From: Prevotellaceae bacterium
Lineage (GTDB): Bacteria; Bacteroidota; Bacteroidia; Bacteroidales; UBA932
Assembly (NCBI GenBank): GCA_031254635.1
Contig: JAIRUB010000106.1
Location: forward strand, 1-26,652
Direction of reading: 5' to 3'
Length of the DNA stretch: 26,652 bases
The notes below the pieces were generated by a model. It did no database searches and had not been told where the DNA came from. It saw nothing but the letters and a program-made list of their open reading frames with translations. How positions within the stretch are numbered: the stretch's first letter is position 1; the number at the start of each line of letters is the position of its first letter. The position numbers and the translations under genes were made by a program. Positions 8,356 to 16,173 of this stretch are shown piece after piece.

Positions 8356-9285
8356 TTATAAGGTACAATTAGTAAAGCCGAAGCCTGTTTGTTGGCCGCA
8401 AATAGTAGCGCCTGTACTTGCCGGCGTACCAGCATTCCACCAGGTTGGCCATATTGGGTTTTCCTTTAGTGCTGCTGGGAAAGTATTGGGGTCAACAGTT
8501 ACTGTTAAAATTCCATTGCCGTTACCTAAGTCAGGTCTTACATTACACCATGCGGTTTGATTTGAAGTAATGGCCCACGATGAAGAGGTGGTAAGCGTAA
8601 CAGTAGTGGTACCACCTGCCGTTGGTATATAATAAGTAGAAGATGAAAGCTTTAGCGCCGCCCTGTTTTGCGTAACAGTTACATAGTTGGCATGCCCGCC
8701 GTCAGCTTCAATGGTTAGAATAGCTGTTCGCTCTGTAGCTTCTTCTGTAGGGTCAACTATTACGCTAATTGTGCTGCTGTCGACTCCCGAAGCAGGCGCT
8801 ACCCTGCACCAGGTTCTGTCGGAGCTAATCGTCCAGTTGGTGTTCGCTGTAAGGTCGAAGGAAGTAGTTGTGCCGGCAGGCGATACATTAGTAATAGCTA
8901 AGGTAGAAACGCCTAACACCGTACCAACTTGGTCAACGGTAATCTCTTTGGTAATGCCGGCAGCCTTTACTGTAATTAAAGCCGTACGTGTAGTAGCTAA
9001 TGAAGTGGGCTCAATGAATACGGTAATACTGGCATTGCCTGTTCCTGTTGTTGGATTTACCGAACACCATCCCTTATCGGATGTAATTGTCCACTGGCTG
9101 TTGCTGACTATGTAAAAAGATTTTGTGGCGCCGGCAACAGCAACATCAGGGATAGCGGTGATGTTCAATTCTAAAGCCGGAGTTTGTTCGTCTTCATTTT
9201 TACACGACTGCAAGCTACTCAATAGGAAACACAGGCAAGCACAGAAGGCAAATACCGATTTGCAGGTAAAAATAAATGCTCTCAT
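8356..9285 (-). CDS. BACON-repeat lipoprotein with atypical C-terminal tail
   Basis: A 309-residue lipoprotein. The signal sequence ends in SLQSC (lipidated Cys28), followed by KNEDE, an acidic surface-export-like stretch. Three BACON-type beta-sandwich repeats follow at about 38-121, 124-208 and 210-268. Each has a W-x-I-x-S/T-(S/D/N) strand and then WC-x-V-x-P (GWCSVNP, TWCRVAP, AWCNVRP). The third repeat ends early at VTVDPNTFP and is replaced by a 40-residue tail rich in Gly and Thr with W279, W282, W283, C296 and C307. BACON domains were named for a proposed carbohydrate or mucin-binding role, but are also general spacer domains. Here the gene opens a receptor operon, so a surface stalk that helps capture substrate is a reasonable inference. 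It is first in the unit, with a promoter box at 9345-9352. Confidence 0.82.
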   Translation of the reverse strand: MRAFIFTCKSVFAFCACLCFLLSSLQSCKNEDEQTPALELNITAIPDVAVAGATKSFYIVSNSQWTITSDKGWCSVNPTTGTGNASITVFIEPTSLATTRTALITVKAAGITKEITVDQVGTVLGVSTLAITNVSPAGTTTSFDLTANTNWTISSDRTWCRVAPASGVDSSTISVIVDPTEEATERTAILTIEADGGHANYVTVTQNRAALKLSSSTYYIPTAGGTTTVTLTTSSSWAITSNQTAWCNVRPDLGNGNGILTVTVDPNTFPAALKENPIWPTWWNAGTPASTGATICGQQTGFGFTNCTL

Positions 9286-9344
9286 AAGTAAAAAGGTTTT
9301 AGGTTATTAATATAATAAATTTTAATTATCAGGTATATTTTTTA

Positions 9345-9352
9345 CAAAGATA
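9345..9352 (-). promoter_or_regulatory. -7 box for the BACON/TonB-receptor operon
   Basis: The minus strand reads TATCTTTG, a full TAnnTTTG match. It would start transcription near 9338-9340, about 50 bases before the BACON lipoprotein ATG. No clear TTTG -33 element is seen at the expected distance, so an activator or alternative sigma factor may be involved. Confidence 0.5.
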
Positions 9353-9472
9353 GTATTTTTTTATTTCTATGTATTATGTAGGGGGCTGTTTTTTGGGAAT
9401 TTATTGTAAGACGTGAGGGTACGATGTCCGCCTTTTAGTTTACGATTTATAAGTTTTCATGACACCGTTCAC

Positions 9473-9490
9473 TAAAGTAAACTACTTTAC
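9473..9490. promoter_or_regulatory. Palindrome in the divergent intergenic region (candidate operator)
   Basis: TAAAGTA at 9473-9479 and TACTTTA at 9484-9490 form a perfect inverted repeat with 7-base arms around AAAC. It lies between the two divergent -7 boxes, about 60 bases upstream of the AsmA box and about 120 bases upstream of the receptor-operon box. It could be a repressor or activator site. Nothing identifies the protein, and an AT-rich palindrome of this length can arise by chance. Confidence 0.3.
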
Positions 9491-9513
9491 GTCTTGCACT
9501 TAACGACAAATCT

Positions 9514-9537
9514 GTAAATTGTAAATCCGTAAATCCA
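9514..9537. repeat. Short TGTAAAT direct repeats
   Basis: TGTAAAT occurs twice in tandem (9514-9520, 9521-9527) and is followed by GTAAATCC at 9530-9537. It sits immediately upstream of the AsmA promoter box. Together with the palindrome at 9473 it is the only structure seen in the ~200 bases between the two divergent promoters; no open reading frame of note lies there. Confidence 0.5.
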
Positions 9538-9548
9538 CAAATTTTCAT

Positions 9549-9556
9549 TATCTTTG
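9549..9556 (+). promoter_or_regulatory. -7 box for the AsmA-like gene
   Basis: TATCTTTG, a full match to TAnnTTTG, lies 22 bases before the GTG start at 9579. Transcription is expected to begin near 9561-9563. The nearest TTG (9520-9522) is 26 bases upstream of the box, too far for a standard -33 element. Confidence 0.55.
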
Positions 9557-9578
9557 CATCATGTAAAAATTAATTGCT

Positions 9579-12500
9579 GTGAAGATACTTAAACGTACAT
9601 TATTTATTATCGGTATCCTATTTACACTATTGATAACGGCTTTAGCAGTAGTAAGCTATTTTGTGCTAACCCCTGAGCGCATTACGCCCATTGTACTGAA
9701 AATAGCTAATGAGCAGTTGAATGCCGAGGTTAATTTTGAAGAGTTGGATGTTTCCCTAATCAGTACCTTTCCCAATATGGGCATCAAACTAAAGAATGGC
9801 AGTATTGTTGCTAAAAACGATACACTACTATCCTTTGTTTCTTGCAGAATTTCGTTCAGGCCTTTGATTTATATAAGAGAAAAAAGAATCAGTATCAATT
9901 CTATAGAAATCGACCGGCCACGAATCTTTGCCCATATTGATAGTGATGGGCAAAATAATTGGGCTATCTTTCCTTCTGACACTACTGTTGCAAGCGATAC
10001 CACAAGGCAGCTTCTTCCTGATTTTGGCATACGAAAGTTTCAACTTTTCGATGCGCAAATAATTTACAGCGACAATCAGGCGCAACAACTATTATCTATT
10101 GGCGGCTTACAATTAACCCTCTCTGCACGGCAAAAAAATGATACTGTCAGACTGAGGTTGGAGATGGATGTTGAGCAATTGAACTTTCAAAACAAAGGCA
10201 AACAAATGCTTCCGGAGATTCCTGTAAAGCTGTCGGCGCAACTTCGGCAAAGCGGCCGCAATCTGCAAATAAGAAAAGCAGACTTCAGCATTGCAACGCT
10301 CAATTTTAACCTTGTCGGCCAACTGCAATGGAACGATACCACCAGTGCGGTGAATATCAATACCGATTTCAGTTTAAAAACCCCGGCAATAGCCGATGTA
10401 CTGACGAAAGTATCCACGCTTGTGCCCACTGCTGCATTGCTGAAAACTTCAGGTTCTGTAGCTATTAAAGGCACAGTTAACGGTACTCTCAGCGATAAAA
10501 GTTTTCCGATTATTGATGCCGAAATCAAGATTGCCGAAGGAAAAGTCAGGTCGGCCTTGAACCCTAACAAGCTGGGTATTGAACTGTTGGAAATTGATGG
10601 CACCACCCACATTGATATCAATAGAAAGACGCCATCAACGCTACAACTCAAGCGTTTTATCTTTCACGGCCCTTCTACCAAGTTGGATGTATCAGGCAAA
10701 ATCAGCCATCTCTTTACCGACCCACAAATTAGCGCTCTGGTGGACGCTGACATTGATTTTACCGGTTTGGCCAAAGAGTTAATATTTATCGACAGTACCA
10801 CAATGAAAGGGCATATACGTTCCAACCTTTCTGGCGAATTTGCCTTGTCGCACCTACTCAACAGAGATATAGGAAAACTTAAAATACAGGGCGAAATTAA
10901 TGTTGACAGTTTACTGTTTGATTATCCGCAACAACAATTGTATATATCCGCACCCTTTGTTCAAGGTGTTTTTGGCACTAACAGCAGTGACAGCATAAGG
11001 GGGCAATTGCGTGAATCGTTGCTGTGCGGAAGGTTGAACGCCAATAATTTTGAATTGAAATGGGAAGATATACAGAGTAACATACGCAGTTTATCGGCAG
11101 TATTCAGCACTTCGGCGCCAGCCGACAGTATGTCTATTGCTCCGGTATTTGCCAATTTAAGGTTAAATGCGCTTAACTTTATTATTCCGAGCGACAGCCT
11201 GCGACTTAGGGCTGCTCTTGCTTCTGGAATTGTACGCATTAGCCCGCAACCCGGCAATCCGGCAAAACCGCTGTTCAATGTCCGTTTGTCTTTAGACACC
11301 CTTCGTATGCGTATGCCTGAGGCTTTTGTTATGATGAATCAGGGAAAATTATCGGCTCAGATTAAGGAACGTATTACCCGGAGGCCGGCTACTTCAAGCG
11401 CTCGTACAAGTTCACGGCGCGACAGTGTGAATATGGCCCGTACCAATACCAATGACGATATATTAGATATGCGGTTAGAATCAGAAGAGGTCCGCGATAT
11501 ACTTCAAAAATGGGATGTTAACGCTAATCTTGAATGTAAGCGTGTACGTGTACGCACTCCATTTTTCCCGCTTCGCACAAGCATTTCGGAAGGAACGCTG
11601 GCATTTGACAATGACACCCTGCGGCTACGCGATCTTGCCATGCAGGCCGGCAAATCGGCTATGCAACTCAACGGCTCTGTTGCCGGTATAAGACAAGCCT
11701 TGCTGCGCAACGGAAGAATAAGCGCCGACCTGCACCTTTCCGCCGATACACTTGATGTCAACGAAATTACCTTAGCCCTTGTAGCAGCATCAAAATATAC
11801 AGAGCTAAAAACTTCCGAAAAACAACAACTCACACAAAGCCTGGAAAAAAGTGATGTAGTATTAGATGAAGAGGCTGCAATGGGCGTTTTCATCATACCT
11901 CGGAATATAAACCTTAAAATAAGGACAGCTATCAAGCACGCTATTTATTCCCGCATGACCATCGACAACCTCAATTCCGATATCTATGTGCGTAATCACA
12001 CCTTGGAAATGCCGGATATGAAACTGCAATCGAACCTTGGAGACATACAACTGTCACTGGTTTATCAAGCCATAAATACCAAAGGCGCATATATCGGATT
12101 GGATATGGATCTCCAACAGATACAGGTAAAACAACTTATCGAGAGTTTCCCTGCCTTAGACTCGCTGACACCTATGCTGCGCTCGTTTGAAGGCGTGGTT
12201 AATTGCAATATGACTGCCGTTACTAATTTAGACTCTTTGATGAACGTGGAATTCCCGACCGCTATAGCCTCCTGTCACCTCAAAGGAAAAGACTTGGTGC
12301 TCATGGATAGCGAGACCTTTGCCGAAATAGCGAAAACATTATGGTTTAAGAATAAACAACGTAACCTGATTGACAGTCTTTCTGTAGAAATAATTATGGA
12401 AGACAACTGTTTGCTTGTCTTTCCCTTCCTGCTCAGCCTCGATCGTTATCAGGTAGCTGTAGGCGGTACGCAGCGTTTAGACCTGAGTTTCGACTATCAT

Positions 12501-12881
12501 ATAAGCATATTGAAATCACCGATTCCATTCCGCTTTGGGCTTAATGTCAGAGGCACGCCCGACAAGTATAAAATCAGAATAGCTACAGCTAAATATAGCA
12601 ACTTGTTTAAACCGGCAAAAACCACTTCTTTGGCAGACGCCAAGCTCAATGTAAGGCAGGAATTTCAGAATAAATTACGTTCCGATATACAAACGATAGT
12701 TGCCTTAGCCTCTACTTCGCAAGCGACTGTACGTTTATCCCGACAACAGCAAAGAGGAATTTTGAATAATGCCGATATACAGAGGCTTTTAGTTACCGAA
12801 GAGTCGGAAATCATAAGTGAATCCACTGAGGGTATGGTTGATGAAACGGAAGAAATAGAGGAAGTAACAAGTGATGAATGA
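9579..12881 (+). CDS. AsmA-like envelope protein
   Basis: An 1100-residue protein of the AsmA superfamily, which in Gram-negative bacteria forms long periplasmic beta-grooves linked to phospholipid transfer and outer-membrane homeostasis. It has one N-terminal membrane helix (~9-30) and then an AsmA-type opening: PERITPIVLKIANEQLNAEV, the FEELDVSLISTFPNMGIKLK block and SFRPLIYIREKRISINSIEI. Long stretches of alternating beta-strands follow, with the conserved C-terminal AsmA region around VVNCNMTAVTNLDSLMN and LKGKDLVLMDSETFAEIAKT. The tail after ~1070 is strongly acidic. The start is GTG (MKILKRTLF); no in-frame ATG fits, and the promoter box is 22 bases upstream. It stands alone or reads into the porin gene 56 bases on, which has its own promoter box. 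Confidence 0.88.
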   Translation: MKILKRTLFIIGILFTLLITALAVVSYFVLTPERITPIVLKIANEQLNAEVNFEELDVSLISTFPNMGIKLKNGSIVAKNDTLLSFVSCRISFRPLIYIREKRISINSIEIDRPRIFAHIDSDGQNNWAIFPSDTTVASDTTRQLLPDFGIRKFQLFDAQIIYSDNQAQQLLSIGGLQLTLSARQKNDTVRLRLEMDVEQLNFQNKGKQMLPEIPVKLSAQLRQSGRNLQIRKADFSIATLNFNLVGQLQWNDTTSAVNINTDFSLKTPAIADVLTKVSTLVPTAALLKTSGSVAIKGTVNGTLSDKSFPIIDAEIKIAEGKVRSALNPNKLGIELLEIDGTTHIDINRKTPSTLQLKRFIFHGPSTKLDVSGKISHLFTDPQISALVDADIDFTGLAKELIFIDSTTMKGHIRSNLSGEFALSHLLNRDIGKLKIQGEINVDSLLFDYPQQQLYISAPFVQGVFGTNSSDSIRGQLRESLLCGRLNANNFELKWEDIQSNIRSLSAVFSTSAPADSMSIAPVFANLRLNALNFIIPSDSLRLRAALASGIVRISPQPGNPAKPLFNVRLSLDTLRMRMPEAFVMMNQGKLSAQIKERITRRPATSSARTSSRRDSVNMARTNTNDDILDMRLESEEVRDILQKWDVNANLECKRVRVRTPFFPLRTSISEGTLAFDNDTLRLRDLAMQAGKSAMQLNGSVAGIRQALLRNGRISADLHLSADTLDVNEITLALVAASKYTELKTSEKQQLTQSLEKSDVVLDEEAAMGVFIIPRNINLKIRTAIKHAIYSRMTIDNLNSDIYVRNHTLEMPDMKLQSNLGDIQLSLVYQAINTKGAYIGLDMDLQQIQVKQLIESFPALDSLTPMLRSFEGVVNCNMTAVTNLDSLMNVEFPTAIASCHLKGKDLVLMDSETFAEIAKTLWFKNKQRNLIDSLSVEIIMEDNCLLVFPFLLSLDRYQVAVGGTQRLDLSFDYHISILKSPIPFRFGLNVRGTPDKYKIRIATAKYSNLFKPAKTTSLADAKLNVRQEFQNKLRSDIQTIVALASTSQATVRLSRQQQRGILNNADIQRLLVTEESEIISESTEGMVDETEEIEEVTSDE

Positions 12882-12910
12882 TGGGATATGAGTTAATATG
12901 ATTTTTTTTG

Positions 12911-12918
12911 TATCTTTG
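12911..12918 (+). promoter_or_regulatory. -7 box for the putative porin gene
   Basis: TATCTTTG, identical to the boxes at 9549 and (minus strand) 9345, ends 19 bases before the porin ATG at 12938. No matching -33 TTTG is visible. This suggests the porin is transcribed separately from asmA. Confidence 0.55.
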
Positions 12919-12937
12919 TAAATTATATCAAAATTTT

Positions 12938-15046
12938 ATGCGTTATAGCTTATTGATATTGTTTCTGCTCGGTTTTCTTTGTACTGAGGTTACTGTACAG
13001 GCTCAGAGTAACCGAAGAGGTAGAGAGATTAAGCTGCCCGGTGGCACTCCAGGAACGGTAACAGATAGATTGAACCGCTCATCAAGCGGTACTTTTACTC
13101 CTCCTATCGATGACGATAATCCACTAATTTCCTCAACCGTTACTATCAATAAAACAGATAAGCCAAAAGCGGAACAGCTTGATACTTACGCTTTCGATAA
13201 GGGTATTGTAAAAAACCGCCTCTTTAGTTGGCAGGTAAACCGTTACCTTAATACTCCCATCATACAAAAGGTAGATACGATGATAAATGACCATCGAAGA
13301 GATATTATTTATCGAAAAGATTTGGGTGCTACCTATTTAGGTATTTCAGGTTCGGCTGCTATAACCTTTAATTATTTTCAACGACGGCAACACGATTTTA
13401 TGTATGCGCTCATGCCTTTCAACGACTATTTTGTAACCCCCGACAATCTTCATTTCTACAATACCCGTTCTCCTTTTACCCGTTTTACTTATAGCGGAAA
13501 CCCATTTTCTAACCACTTGTTTGAAGAACTCAATCTCGAAGCGCTGCATACGCAGAATATTACTCCGGAATGGAATGTTGGCCTGCTTTACCGCCATTTG
13601 GGCGGAAACGGGCTTTTAGCTAATGAGGCCACCGATAACAGGGCTTTCATCCTATTTACTTCCTATTCGGGGAAAAATTATTTAGCACAGGCAGGCTATA
13701 TTTACAACGGTACCGACAATAAACAAAACGGCGGCATGGTTGATGTTGGTTATATATTAGATACCACAATGGATGTAAGAGCCATTCCTGTAAACCTTAC
13801 CAATGCTAAGGAAATTATTAACACTAACACGTTCTTTCTTGTACAAACTTATGGTATTCCATTGAAATTTCTGTACTCGCGGGAAGTAGCCGACAGTTTG
13901 GGCACAGGCGAAGGCTCTATTGTATATTTCGGCAATAGTTTGGAATATACCAACACCAAGCGGATGTATAAAGACAATATTACCGACAGTGTCGGGCGAG
14001 CCTATTATAACAATACTTTCTACATTAACCCGACAAACTCTAACGACTCTATACATACCACATTTTTCGACGCACGGCTATTCATGACTATACAACCTTT
14101 CGCCCCTGATTTTCTTATTTCAAAAATCACCGGTGGCATAGGTTACCGATACCTGTCGAACTATTGCTTTGATCAATCGTACTACATTCGCCCTGTTCAG
14201 AATAATCAACAAAATAATTTTTATCTCTATGGCCATGCTCAGGGAAATTTCAGGCAATATTTCTCATGGTCGGCTTTTGCGCGGTATTATTTTACCGGTC
14301 ATAATCAAAACGATTTATTGTTTAGCGCCGATGCATCCTTGTCAATATATCCCATCAAACGCGGCATTCATTTATGGGGTAAATTTTCTATGGATACACG
14401 GACGCCTGATTATTTCTTGCAAAACTATTACAGCAACCATCTGAAATGGCAGAATAATTTTGATAAAACCATTGAAACAAAAATAGAAGCCGGCCTTCGT
14501 ATCCCCGACTGGGACTTAAATACCTCCATCGGCTATTCACTGTTAAAATCGCCGGTATTCTTCGACACCACTGCCACGCCTCGCCAAAGCGATGAGATAG
14601 TAAGCATTTTATCAACATCCGTTGAAAAGAATTTTAAGTTGTGGTTAATCCACTTCGACAATCGTGTACTCTTCCAACTTTCATCGGTTCAAGACATCAT
14701 GCCATTACCTGCGATAGCGCTGAATTCAGCTATTTATATTGAAGTAGAAGCGGTAAAAAATGTATTGACTGCACAAATAGGCGGCGATATTTATTACACT
14801 ACGCGCTATTATGCTTACGGATATAATCCGGCTGCAGGCGCATTCCATATACAACGCACCCGCGAAACAGGCAATTGTCCGACTATTGACGCCTTTATCA
14901 ATGTAAAATGGAAACGCGCCACCTTCTTTATAAAGTATGTTAATGCATTTGAGGGATGGCCCACTAGCGATTATTTTTCTGCTTCACACTATATCAAGCC
15001 GCAAACCGTATTAAAATTCGGCCTTTCATGGCCGTTCTATCTATAA
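12938..15046 (+). CDS. Putative porin (large outer-membrane beta-barrel)
   Basis: A 702-residue outer-membrane protein with a signal peptide (MRYSLLILFLLGFLCTEVTVQAQ, cleaved near SNRR). A polar, disordered linker (~25-75) follows, then a long barrel of Tyr- and Phe-rich amphipathic strands ending in KFGLSWPFYL. The pattern of YLGISGSAAITFNYFQR, FNDYFVTPDNLHFYNTRSPF and FTRFTYSGNPFSNHLFEEL fits the Bacteroidota putative-porin family (Pfam Porin_10). Substrate is unknown. I chose the ATG at 12938; reading back to a TTG at 12908 would run through the promoter box. The transglycosylase gene follows after 21 bases, so the two are probably co-transcribed. Confidence 0.75.
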   Translation: MRYSLLILFLLGFLCTEVTVQAQSNRRGREIKLPGGTPGTVTDRLNRSSSGTFTPPIDDDNPLISSTVTINKTDKPKAEQLDTYAFDKGIVKNRLFSWQVNRYLNTPIIQKVDTMINDHRRDIIYRKDLGATYLGISGSAAITFNYFQRRQHDFMYALMPFNDYFVTPDNLHFYNTRSPFTRFTYSGNPFSNHLFEELNLEALHTQNITPEWNVGLLYRHLGGNGLLANEATDNRAFILFTSYSGKNYLAQAGYIYNGTDNKQNGGMVDVGYILDTTMDVRAIPVNLTNAKEIINTNTFFLVQTYGIPLKFLYSREVADSLGTGEGSIVYFGNSLEYTNTKRMYKDNITDSVGRAYYNNTFYINPTNSNDSIHTTFFDARLFMTIQPFAPDFLISKITGGIGYRYLSNYCFDQSYYIRPVQNNQQNNFYLYGHAQGNFRQYFSWSAFARYYFTGHNQNDLLFSADASLSIYPIKRGIHLWGKFSMDTRTPDYFLQNYYSNHLKWQNNFDKTIETKIEAGLRIPDWDLNTSIGYSLLKSPVFFDTTATPRQSDEIVSILSTSVEKNFKLWLIHFDNRVLFQLSSVQDIMPLPAIALNSAIYIEVEAVKNVLTAQIGGDIYYTTRYYAYGYNPAAGAFHIQRTRETGNCPTIDAFINVKWKRATFFIKYVNAFEGWPTSDYFSASHYIKPQTVLKFGLSWPFYL

Positions 15047-15055
15047 GTACTCAGC

Positions 15056-15064
15056 AAAAGGAGG
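15056..15064 (+). promoter_or_regulatory. Strong Shine-Dalgarno sequence for the transglycosylase
   Basis: AAAAGGAGG ends three bases before the ATG at 15068. It is the only clear Shine-Dalgarno found in the window; other starts have AT-rich leaders, as is usual in Bacteroidota. It supports the chosen start. Confidence 0.6.
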
Positions 15065-15067
15065 AAG

Positions 15068-16132
15068 ATGAAGCCCACCTGGAAAATATGTATATTATTA
15101 TGCTGTTTAATGCTATGGCCACTTTTTTTTACTATATTCCGCATTATTCCGGAAAAAGTAGCAGGATGGCATAGCAAAGAAAAAGATAGCTTAGTAATGG
15201 CTGTACGTCCCAACACAAACGACTTCTACCTTTATCGTAGCGAAGTTGTGGGGTTTCAATTAGAACTCATTCGTGCATATTCCTATACACGTAGCCAACC
15301 TTATCATATCTATTTGGAAACTGATGAAAACAAACGTTGGCAAGCATTATTAAACGGCAAAATTACCATTATAGTGTGTAGTCAGGATGACAGTACCTTG
15401 CATCGATATCGCCAACAGCATAAAGTTTTTTACAGTGCGCCATTGGAAGACTACTCCAACTCCGTGTGGGTGGTTCACAAGAAAAACAGGCACTTGTTAG
15501 CTGATGTTAATATGTGGATAAGTTATTACCGTACCTCTCCCGAATATTATTTTAAATGGCAAAATTATTTCGTATTGCGCGATCCGGCCAACATCAATCA
15601 ACAAACAAGCCTATCGTCCTACGACTGGATCATTAAACGGTACGCCAAACGCCTCGAATGGGATTGGCGTTTGTTGGCTTCGATGATTTATCAGGAGTCG
15701 AGATTCCATCCCGAAGCCTTATCCTATCGAGGGGCTTACGGCTTGATGCAAATCACGCCGGTCGCCGCCGAGCATCATTTGTTATACAATATAAAAGAAC
15801 CGGAAGACAATATAGAGGCCGGAACACGAATTTTGCGTTCATTGCAAAAAACAGTAAGCAACGACACAGCTTCTTTATATAATAATATCTGTTTCATATT
15901 GGCGGCTTACAATGCCGGCGCTAACCGCATTGCACAATGCCGCCGCTTTGCCGTATCACAGGGTAAAAACCAATATATATGGAAAGAGGTAGCCGACGTT
16001 ATACCCTTAATGAACTATCCGATACATTATGAAAGTAACGATATTTATCGCTTCAAAGGAGCTGAAACGCTTAACTATGTAGAGAAAATAATGGACAGGT
16101 ATAAACTTTATAAGGTGCTTCTGAGCGAGTAA
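15068..16132 (+). CDS. MltF-type membrane-anchored lytic transglycosylase with shortened sensor domain
   Basis: A 354-residue enzyme predicted to cleave the MurNAc-GlcNAc bond of peptidoglycan. One N-terminal membrane segment (~8-26) anchors it on the periplasmic side. Residues ~42-165 resemble part of a family-3 substrate-binding domain (VMAVRPNTNDFYLYRSEVVG; VWVVHKKNRHLLADVNMWI) as in MltF. The stretch between the two halves is much shorter than in full binding domains. The catalytic SLT domain spans ~185-345 with the general acid E210 (SMIYQESRF), GAYGLMQITP (222-231), DNIEAGTRIL and AAYNAGANRI (279-288). It follows the porin by 21 bases and has an unusually strong Shine-Dalgarno. Catalytic assignment is firm; ligand sensing is uncertain. 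Confidence 0.87.
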   Translation: MKPTWKICILLCCLMLWPLFFTIFRIIPEKVAGWHSKEKDSLVMAVRPNTNDFYLYRSEVVGFQLELIRAYSYTRSQPYHIYLETDENKRWQALLNGKITIIVCSQDDSTLHRYRQQHKVFYSAPLEDYSNSVWVVHKKNRHLLADVNMWISYYRTSPEYYFKWQNYFVLRDPANINQQTSLSSYDWIIKRYAKRLEWDWRLLASMIYQESRFHPEALSYRGAYGLMQITPVAAEHHLLYNIKEPEDNIEAGTRILRSLQKTVSNDTASLYNNICFILAAYNAGANRIAQCRRFAVSQGKNQYIWKEVADVIPLMNYPIHYESNDIYRFKGAETLNYVEKIMDRYKLYKVLLSE

Positions 16133-16173
16133 GCGGTTAATGTATATGAGGTATGAATTAATCTCTTAATCAC

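Noticed and set aside
8356..8481. Frameshift truncating the third BACON repeat
   Set aside because: One alternative frame stops immediately and the other gives a basic sequence with no BACON-like strands, so no single indel restores the domain.
8687..9115. 142-codon plus-strand open frame opposite the BACON lipoprotein gene
   Set aside because: It lies wholly antisense to a convincing lipoprotein gene, its product has no recognisable domain, and the repetitive BACON coding sequence readily leaves the opposite strand open.
9312..9330. Possible Fur box ahead of the receptor operon
   Set aside because: The minus strand contains GATAAT and an ATAAT/ATTAT inverted repeat, but only about 11 of 19 positions match the Fur consensus in very AT-rich sequence, which is chance level.
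10187..10651. 154-codon minus-strand open frame inside the AsmA-like gene
   Set aside because: Antisense to a well-supported 1100-residue protein, with no family resemblance and no promoter or gap around it.
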